NCBI RefSeq assembly: GCF_008364825.1
Contig: NZ_VTTO01000007.1
Location: 186,001 to 250,000 of the forward strand
From: Azospirillum sp. B21
GTDB taxonomy: Bacteria; Pseudomonadota; Alphaproteobacteria; Azospirillales; Azospirillaceae
Reading direction: 5' to 3'
DNA length: 64,000 nt
Position numbers and translations under genes: made by a program. A model generated the notes under the pieces. It worked only from the letters and a program-made list of their open reading frames with translations. It ran no database searches and was not told the DNA's origin. Shown here one piece after another: positions 58,214-64,000 of this stretch. How positions within the stretch are numbered: position 1 is the stretch's first letter; each line of letters begins with the position of its first letter.

Positions 58214-59635
58214 GTGGACGTGATCGCTGAGCTGTCGGGCCTGATCGGCGCCGACGCCGTTCTGACATCCAAAATCGACCTGGAGGGCGCGACGGAGGAC
58301 TGGCGCGGGCGCTACCGCGGTCCGGCGCTCTGCCTTGTCCGACCGGCGAATGCGGAACAGGTGGCCGCGGTGGTGCGCTGCTGCGCCCGGCACGGGATTC
58401 CGCTGCTGCCGCAGGGCGGCAACACCAGCCTGTGCGGCGGCGCCGTTCCGTCGGAGACGGGTCCCGCCCCGGTGATCCTCAATCTGGCGCGCATGCGCGC
58501 GGTCCGCAGCATCGATCCCGTCAACAGCACGATGGAGGTCGAGGCCGGCTGCGTGCTCGCCACCGCGCAGGAAGCGGCGGCGGCGGCGGGACGGCTCTAT
58601 CCGGTCAGCCTGGGCGCGGAAGGCTCCTGCCAGATCGGCGGGACCATCGCAACCAACGCCGGCGGGACTTCGGTCCTGCGCTACGGCAACACGCGCGACA
58701 ATGTGCTGGGGCTGGAGGTGGTGTTGGCCGACGGCACGATCTGGTCCGGCCTGTACGGCCTGCGCAAGAACAACACCGGCTACGACCTGAAGCATCTGTT
58801 CATCGGGTCGGAAGGCACGCTCGGCATCATCACCGCGGCGACGCTGAAGCTGCATCCGCTGCCGACGCGCCATGCCGTCGCCTGGGTCGGGATGGCGTCG
58901 CCGGCCGACGCGCTGACGCTGCTGACCCGCGTGCAGGAGCGCTGCGGCGCCCGGCTGTCGGCCTTCGAGATGATCAACCGCCTGCAGCTCGATCTGGTGG
59001 TGGAACAGGTTCCGGGCCGCCGCAGCCCGATCGATACGCCGGCCGACTGGCATGTGCTGATCGAGCTGTCGGACAACAGCGACGGCGACGCGCTGGACGC
59101 CGAGCTTCAGACAATCCTGGAGGACGCCTTCGCGGACGGGCTGCTGACCGACGCGGCGCTCGCCGCCAGCGACGCGCAGCGCCACGCCCTGTGGGAGGTG
59201 CGCCACAGCGTTTCGGAGGCGAACAAGAAGGCCGGCGTCGGGCTGACCACCGATTGCGCGGTGCCGCTGTCGGCCGTGCCCGCCTTCATCGACGGCGCGA
59301 CCGCCGCGGTGCAGGCGCTGGTGCCCGGCCTGCCGGCCATCGTCGTCGCCCATCTCGGCGACGGCAACGTCCACTTCATCCCCTTCTTCTCCTTCGACGC
59401 CTGGAATGCTGTCGCCGAACGTGAAGCGCTGGCCGCCGCCATCCGCCATGCGGTGAACGACGAGGCCGCCCGCCTGAACGGCACCTTCAGCGCCGAACAC
59501 GGCGTCGGCCGTGTCCAACTGGGCGAGATGGCGCGCTACAAGCCGGCGGCCGAACTGGCGCTGATGCGCGCGGTGAAGCAGGCGCTCGACCCGCAGAACC
59601 TGTTCAATCCCGGCCGCCTGTTGCCGCCGGGCTGA
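58214..59635 (+). CDS. FAD-linked dehydrogenase, D-2-hydroxyacid type (GlcD/D2HGDH-like)
   Basis: 473 residues. FAD-binding domain (about 35-215) with GIPLLPQGGNTSLCGG and GTIATNAGGTSVLRYGNTRD; C-terminal FAD-oxidase domain with VVAHLGDGNVHF and the end FSAEHGVGRVQLGEMARYK. The family oxidises D-2-hydroxyglutarate, D-lactate or related acids, passing electrons to the respiratory chain. Starts at GTG 58214 behind AAGGAG. First gene of an operon with an ABC importer and a DapA-type gene; the substrate is presumably a product of what is imported. Confidence 0.9.
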   Translation: MDVIAELSGLIGADAVLTSKIDLEGATEDWRGRYRGPALCLVRPANAEQVAAVVRCCARHGIPLLPQGGNTSLCGGAVPSETGPAPVILNLARMRAVRSIDPVNSTMEVEAGCVLATAQEAAAAAGRLYPVSLGAEGSCQIGGTIATNAGGTSVLRYGNTRDNVLGLEVVLADGTIWSGLYGLRKNNTGYDLKHLFIGSEGTLGIITAATLKLHPLPTRHAVAWVGMASPADALTLLTRVQERCGARLSAFEMINRLQLDLVVEQVPGRRSPIDTPADWHVLIELSDNSDGDALDAELQTILEDAFADGLLTDAALAASDAQRHALWEVRHSVSEANKKAGVGLTTDCAVPLSAVPAFIDGATAAVQALVPGLPAIVVAHLGDGNVHFIPFFSFDAWNAVAEREALAAAIRHAVNDEAARLNGTFSAEHGVGRVQLGEMARYKPAAELALMRAVKQALDPQNLFNPGRLLPPG

Positions 59636-59689
59636 GTCCCCCTTTCCTTCCCTTCTTCGCCGTTCCGGCCCACCAAGAGGAGTTCCGAC

Positions 59690-60772
59690 ATGAGCATCCG
59701 CCAATCCGGTTGGTCCCGCCGTACCCTGCTGAAAGCCAGCGCCATCGGCGCTTCCGCGCTTGCCATGCCGGCGATCTGGAGCCCGGCGCGCGCGCAGAAC
59801 AAGCGGATCGTCGTGCGCGACGACGGCGGCATCTACACCAAGGCCTATGGCGAGGTGTTCTACAAGCCCTTCACCGCGGCGACCGGCATCGAGGTGGTCG
59901 GCGTCCAGGCGAATGCGGAGCCGACCGCGCAGATCCGCTCGATGGTCGAAGCCAAGTCCTACACCTGGGACATGGCGAAGATCAGCCAGCCGGCCATCCT
60001 GATGCTGACCGGCGGCGACAAGCCGCTGCTGGAGAAGCACAGGCTGGAGGCGGACCCGGCCGTCGCCTCGATCCCCAAGCAGTACATGTCGGAATACGGC
60101 GTCGGCACCAACGTCTACACCACGGTGCTGGCCTACCGCACGGACGCCTTCAAGGACCGCAAGGCGCCGGCCTCGTGGAAGGACTTCTACGACGTCGCCA
60201 ACTTCCCCGGCCGCCGCGCCCTGCGCAAGCATCCGTTCGACACCATCGAGCAGGCGCTGATGGCCGACGGCGTGCCGACGGATCAGGTCTATCCCTGCGA
60301 CCTCGATCGTGCCTTCAAGGCGCTGGACCGCATCAAGAAGGATGTCTCGGTGTTCTGGACCAGCGGCGCGCAGGTCGAGCAGATGCTGCTGTCGGGTGAA
60401 GTCGACATGGTCCCGACCTGGGTGTCGCGTCCGCAGGCGGCCATCGCCGCCGGCGCGCCGGTCGGCATCGTCTGGGACCAGAACATCTGGGGCCTCGACA
60501 GCTGGGCGATCCTGGCCGGCACCCCGAATGCCGACGCCTGCCGCCAGTTCATCAAGTTCGCCTCCGACCCCAAGCGGCAGGCCGAGCTGGTGAAGTATTT
60601 CCCGGCCGGCGTCACCCAGCCGGACGCCTTCAAGCACATCGACGCCAAGGTCGCCCCCGACTGCCCGACCTTCCCGGCCAACATCGAGCGCGGCGTGCAG
60701 ATCAACGCCGACTATTGGCTGAAGAACCAGCAGAAGGGTCTGGAGCGCTACAATGCCTGGCTGCTGAGCTGA
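59690..60772 (+). CDS. Polyamine-type ABC periplasmic binding protein (PotD-like), Tat-exported
   Basis: 360 residues. A twin-arginine signal (SRRTLLKASAIGAS, about residues 9-35) precedes a type-2 binding fold: RIVVRDDGGIYTKAYGEVF, NVYTTVLAYRTDAF, and YFPAGVTQPDAFKHID. Family 1 proteins of this kind bind spermidine, putrescine or other small cations; several operons use them for sugar acids or amino acid derivatives. Tat export suggests folding before transport. GAGGAGTTCCGAC ribosome site. Confidence 0.9.
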   Translation: MSIRQSGWSRRTLLKASAIGASALAMPAIWSPARAQNKRIVVRDDGGIYTKAYGEVFYKPFTAATGIEVVGVQANAEPTAQIRSMVEAKSYTWDMAKISQPAILMLTGGDKPLLEKHRLEADPAVASIPKQYMSEYGVGTNVYTTVLAYRTDAFKDRKAPASWKDFYDVANFPGRRALRKHPFDTIEQALMADGVPTDQVYPCDLDRAFKALDRIKKDVSVFWTSGAQVEQMLLSGEVDMVPTWVSRPQAAIAAGAPVGIVWDQNIWGLDSWAILAGTPNADACRQFIKFASDPKRQAELVKYFPAGVTQPDAFKHIDAKVAPDCPTFPANIERGVQINADYWLKNQQKGLERYNAWLLS

Positions 60773-60789
60773 GGCTAGGCCTCCGTTTT

Positions 60790-60917
60790 GCCCCCTCCCC
60801 AACCCTCCCCCACCTTCGGTGGGAGAGGGAGCACGTTGCAGAGCGGCGGAGTTCCCTCTCCCGCGATCGGACCGGCCTACGGCCGGCCGAGAGCGGGGGA
60901 GGGCTAGGGAGGGGGCA
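60790..60917. repeat. GC-rich palindromic repeat, copy 2 of 2
   Basis: Same arms as at 45231-45332 (CCCCCTCCC ... GGGAGGGGG), with a CCACCTTCGGTGG inner hairpin and an insertion GATCGGACCGGCCTACGGCC in the second inner hairpin. The GCGGCGGAGTTCCCTCTCCC middle part is identical in both copies. Confidence 0.85.
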
Positions 60918-60982
60918 ACAGGCTCTACCGCCCACCTTCCAATTCCCCCCTTCGGCCCCACCCCCTTCGCGAGGAGGCGCGC

Positions 60983-62110
60983 ATGTCTTCTTCCAGCCTT
61001 TCCGTCCAGGGCCTTGCCAAGCGCTACGGCGACTTCGTGGCGCTCGCCCCGACGGATCTCGTCGTCGCCGACGGCGAATTCCTGACGCTGCTCGGCCCGT
61101 CGGGCTCCGGCAAGACGACGCTGCTCAGCCTGCTGGCCGGGCTGGTGCCGCCCGACGAGGGAAGCGTGCGCATCGGGTCGCAGGACGTCACCTATGCCCC
61201 GCCCTATGAGCGCGACATCGGCGTGGTGTTCCAGAACTACGCGCTGTTCCCGCACATGACCGTCGAGGAGAACATCGCCTTCCCGCTGAAGATGCGGAAG
61301 GTGGCGGCGGCCGAGGCCAAGCGGCGGGCGCGCGAGGCGCTGGAGATGGTGCATCTGCCGCACATCGCCGGCCGCTACCCGCGCGAGCTGTCGGGCGGCC
61401 AGCAGCAGCGCGTCGCCCTTGCCCGCTGCATGGTCTACAAGCCGTCGATCATCCTGATGGACGAGCCGCTGGGCGCGCTCGACAAGAAGCTGCGCGAGCA
61501 CATGCAGCTGGAGATCAAGCGCCTGCACCGCGAGATGGGAACGACGGTCGTCTACGTCACCCACGACCAGGAAGAGGCGATGACGATGTCCGACCGCATC
61601 TGCCTGATGAATGCCGGGCGGATCGAACAGCTGGGCACGCCGGCCGACCTGTATTTCCGCCCGCGCTCGCTGTTCGTCGCCGATTTCCTGGGCGAATCCA
61701 ACATCCTGCCCGCCGCACTCCGCAGCCGCAGCGGCGACGAGGTGGAGATCGGGCTGGGCACGCAGGGCATTCCCGGCCGGGCGCTCGCCAACGGCAACGA
61801 CCTGCCGCCGGGCACCGAGGTGCGCGTGATGGTGCGGCCACAGAACCTGACCGTCGCGCGCGGGGCCGGAACCGGTGCCGGCGGGCTGCAGGGCCGGGTG
61901 TCGGAGGTGATGGTCACCGGCAGCCTGACCAAGGTCTATATGGAGCCGCTGGACGGCAAGCTGCCGCCGCTGGTCGCCGCCTTCCCCACCCGCAACGAGG
62001 CCGACGCGGTGCGCATCGACGACGTGCTGACGCTGTCCTGGAGCGGGCGCGACGCCGTGGTGATCGCCGACAAGATCGCCGACAGCGCCCGCGCGGCCGG
62101 GACGGCGTGA
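60983..62110 (+). CDS. Polyamine-type ABC importer ATPase (PotA-like)
   Basis: 375 residues. Walker A GPSGSGKTT, VFQNYALFPHMTVEENI, signature LSGGQQQRVALARCMV, Walker B IILMDEPLGALDKK and switch histidine VTHDQEEAMTMSDR; C-terminal TOBE domain from about 290. Highly conventional. One base separates it from the permease gene. GAGGAGGCGCGC ribosome site. Confidence 0.95.
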   Translation: MSSSSLSVQGLAKRYGDFVALAPTDLVVADGEFLTLLGPSGSGKTTLLSLLAGLVPPDEGSVRIGSQDVTYAPPYERDIGVVFQNYALFPHMTVEENIAFPLKMRKVAAAEAKRRAREALEMVHLPHIAGRYPRELSGGQQQRVALARCMVYKPSIILMDEPLGALDKKLREHMQLEIKRLHREMGTTVVYVTHDQEEAMTMSDRICLMNAGRIEQLGTPADLYFRPRSLFVADFLGESNILPAALRSRSGDEVEIGLGTQGIPGRALANGNDLPPGTEVRVMVRPQNLTVARGAGTGAGGLQGRVSEVMVTGSLTKVYMEPLDGKLPPLVAAFPTRNEADAVRIDDVLTLSWSGRDAVVIADKIADSARAAGTA

Positions 62111-62111
62111 G

Positions 62112-63899
62112 ATGAGCGGACAGTCCATGGCCATGACCCAATCCCTCGGCGCCAAACGCCACTCGCCCCCGCCCGCCTGGCGCAAGCCGGTGCTGATGGG
62201 CGCCCCGCTCGTCCTGCTGCTCGTCGCCTTCCTGGTCTTCCCGGTCGGGCAGCTGCTGATGCTCAGCGTCCATAACGGGCAGGGTTTCACGCTGGCGCCC
62301 TATGCGCAGCTGTTCGCCTCCAGCCTCTACGTCACCGTCCTGTGGATCACGCTGAAGATCTCGCTGGCGACGACGCTGGTGGCGGTGGTGGCCGCCTATC
62401 CCATCGCCTACCTGATCTCCATCGCCAAGGGGCCGGCGAAGAGCCGGCTGATCTTCTGGGTGCTGCTGTCCTTCTGGACCAGCTTCCTGGTGCGCGCCTT
62501 CGCCTGGGTCGTCATCCTCGGCCGCAACGGCGTCATCAACAGCACGCTGATGTCGCTGGGCATCATCGACCGCCCGGCCGACCTGCTCTACGGCTTCGGC
62601 GCGGTGCTGGTCGGCATGGTGCACGCCATGCTGCCGCTGGCGGTGATGACCATGCTGGCGGTGATGGAGAACATCGACCGCACCCTGCCGCGCGCCGCCG
62701 GCACGCTGGGCGCCCGCCCCGGCACCGCCTTCTGGACCGTCTATTTCCCGCTGTCGCTGCCGGGCGTCGCCGCATCGGCGATCATGGTCTTCGTGTCGGC
62801 CATCGGATTCTTCATCGTGCCCGCCCTGCTGGGCGGCCGGAAGGAGACGATGATCACCCAGCTGATCATCGATCAGGTGCAGCAGACGCTGAACTGGGGG
62901 CTGGCCGGCGCCATCTCGGTCCTGCTGCTGACGGTGGTGCTGGTGGTCTTCGTGCTGTACGACCGGGTCTTCGGCTTCGCCTCGCTGACCGGCGAGAGCG
63001 CCGTGGTGCGCAACCGCGACACCGCCATGCGGCGGCTGGGCGGGCGCGTGCTGGCGGCGCTCGGGTCGGCCAGCGACGCGCTGATCGGCCTGCTGCCGCG
63101 CCGCCACCCCATCCGCGGCCGGTCGGAGCGTCCGCTGGCGCTGACCGTCTTCGTCTGGCTGCTGCTGGCGCTGATCAGCCTGCCCGCCTTCCTGATGATC
63201 CCGCTGTCCTTCGGCAAGGGCGGTCTCGCCTGGCCGCCGTCGGGCTTCACGCTGCAATGGTACCAACAGCTGCTGGACTCGCCGATCTGGATGCAGGCGT
63301 TGTGGCGGTCCATCGTGGTGGCGTTCGGCACCGGCCTCTTGTCGATGGCGATCGGCGTTCCCGCCGCCTTCCTGATGGTGCGCGGCCAGATGCGGGGCAA
63401 GGGCGCGATGCTGGCCTTCATCCTGTCGCCCATCGTCGTGCCGCGCATGATCATCGCCGTCGGCATGTTCTACGTCTTCGCCCAGATGGGGCTGGTCGGC
63501 ACCGTGCTGGGGCTGGTCATCGGCCACACGGTGGTCGCCGTGCCCTATGTGGTGATGACGATGATGGCGGTGCTGCGCAACTACGACACCCGGCTCGACC
63601 TTGCGGCGCAGAGCCTGGGCGCCCGGCCGCTCGCGGCGCTGCGCCACGTCACCTTCCCGATCCTGGGGGCCGGCATGCTGTCCTCCTTCCTGTTCGCCTT
63701 CGCCACCTCCTTCGACGAGCTGACCATCTCCCTGTTCTCCTCGGGCGGGCTGAGCGCCACGCTGCCCAAGCAGTTCTGGGACGAGGTGACGCTGCAGGTC
63801 TCCCCCGTCATCGCGGCGGTGTCGACCGGGCTGCTGCTGTTCGTCGCCACCCTGATCTACGTCGCGGACCGGCTGCGGCGGCGCAGCCTCGCCAGTTGA
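62112..63899 (+). CDS. Fused two-domain polyamine-type ABC importer permease (PotB-PotC fusion)
   Basis: 595 residues, double length. Two permease domains: about 30-295 with EAA loop TLGARPGTAFWTVYFPLSLP and about 335-590 with SLGARPLAALRHVTFPILG, joined by a charged linker (about 296-335, RRHPIRGRSERP). Each has about six membrane helices. In E. coli these are two proteins. It forms the whole channel with the PotA-like ATPase. 50 bases precede the next start. Confidence 0.94.
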   Translation: MSGQSMAMTQSLGAKRHSPPPAWRKPVLMGAPLVLLLVAFLVFPVGQLLMLSVHNGQGFTLAPYAQLFASSLYVTVLWITLKISLATTLVAVVAAYPIAYLISIAKGPAKSRLIFWVLLSFWTSFLVRAFAWVVILGRNGVINSTLMSLGIIDRPADLLYGFGAVLVGMVHAMLPLAVMTMLAVMENIDRTLPRAAGTLGARPGTAFWTVYFPLSLPGVAASAIMVFVSAIGFFIVPALLGGRKETMITQLIIDQVQQTLNWGLAGAISVLLLTVVLVVFVLYDRVFGFASLTGESAVVRNRDTAMRRLGGRVLAALGSASDALIGLLPRRHPIRGRSERPLALTVFVWLLLALISLPAFLMIPLSFGKGGLAWPPSGFTLQWYQQLLDSPIWMQALWRSIVVAFGTGLLSMAIGVPAAFLMVRGQMRGKGAMLAFILSPIVVPRMIIAVGMFYVFAQMGLVGTVLGLVIGHTVVAVPYVVMTMMAVLRNYDTRLDLAAQSLGARPLAALRHVTFPILGAGMLSSFLFAFATSFDELTISLFSSGGLSATLPKQFWDEVTLQVSPVIAAVSTGLLLFVATLIYVADRLRRRSLAS

Positions 63900-63949
63900 G
63901 CCCGGTTCCCGAACCGCCTTTCACCACTCGCTTCTTCCAAGGACAAGAC

Positions 63950-64000
63950 ATGCTTGACGCCACGAAGCTTCGCGGCATTCTGCCCGCCACCCCGACGCCG
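63950..64000 (+). CDS. DapA-family aldolase/dehydratase (3' end outside window)
   Basis: Only 17 codons are visible (MLDATKLRGILPATPTP), starting after an AAGGACAAG ribosome site. The LRGILPA-TP start is typical of dihydrodipicolinate synthase-family lyases that split or dehydrate 2-oxo acids. In the operon of an importer and FAD dehydrogenase it is likely catabolic, but the class cannot be told from this stub. Confidence 0.6.
   Translation, partial: MLDATKLRGILPATPTP

Noticed and set aside
58199..62290. Open frame of 1363 codons on the minus strand
   Set aside because: Antisense to the dehydrogenase, binding protein and ATPase genes; no motif and repetitive composition.
1..64000. tRNA, rRNA, CRISPR, IS elements, replication origin
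   Set aside because: None could be recognised on either strand; the repeated elements found are short palindromes without transposase genes.

Overview
The window is uniformly GC-rich, gene-dense DNA with alphaproteobacterial gene families throughout (FixJ-type regulator, nic cluster, many ABC importers, FixK/FNR-like sites, CCCTCCCC-type repeats). An Azospirillum-like member of the Rhodospirillales is my best guess. That is inferred from gene style, not shown by a marker gene. I see no rRNA, tRNA, IS element, phage gene or CRISPR. The content reads as an accessory replicon or catabolic region of a soil or rhizosphere bacterium.

Layout, part 1. 1-7556: operon for a dipeptide-type ABC importer (permeases plus a fused DppD-DppF ATPase) with RidA, an agmatinase-like ureohydrolase, a HutF-type deiminase and an ArgE-type deacylase, which looks like uptake and dismantling of an acylated, nitrogen-rich compound. 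7644-14180: a Zur-like palindrome, a cobalamin riboswitch, then an iron/B12-family ABC importer, a degenerate CbiX-like/ferredoxin fusion protein and a TonB-dependent receptor. 14196-18105: FixL/FixJ-like two-component pair and, divergently, a flavin disulfide oxidoreductase. 18165-29878: single genes and small units (AraC regulator, RsbQ-like hydrolase, DUF305 protein, a 35-residue ORF, XRE-cupin regulator, ribosome hibernation factor, YeiH transporter, Dda-like helicase, metallo-hydrolase, aldo-keto reductase, unknown zinc-ribbon protein, Lrp regulator, RhtA-like exporter).

Layout, part 2. 29894-40209: DeoR-type repressor diverging from an operon of deoC, a sugar ABC importer, a DUF4432 mutarotase-like protein, a ribokinase-family kinase and an FGGY kinase. 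Two tandem palindromic operators lie between the divergent genes. 40649-45213: LIV-type ABC importer. 45439-50750: the lower nicotinate pathway (nicC, nicE, nicD, nicX, nicF) and a TetR regulator. A short shared motif ties the importer and nic promoters together. 50865-54404: DUF6455 protein behind an FNR-like box, chemoreceptor, TerC-family protein. 54478-54596: candidate small RNA with an anti-Shine-Dalgarno loop. 54857-56890: secreted repeat protein with calcium-binding nonapeptides. 56976-57914: DnaQ-type exonuclease with BRCT domain. 58214 to the window end: FAD-linked dehydrogenase, polyamine-type ABC importer and the start of a DapA-family gene.

The most interesting unexplained signals are regulatory. 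One is a nearly identical promoter-plus-operator module in front of both the chemoreceptor (51331-51390) and the FAD dehydrogenase/importer operon (58119-58178). Another is a 60-bp palindromic repeat present twice, with compensatory changes in both stems. The others are the candidate sRNA, the Zur-like box near the B12 riboswitch, and the tandem operators of the deo-like operon. All functional statements come from reading motifs by eye; no database search was run.
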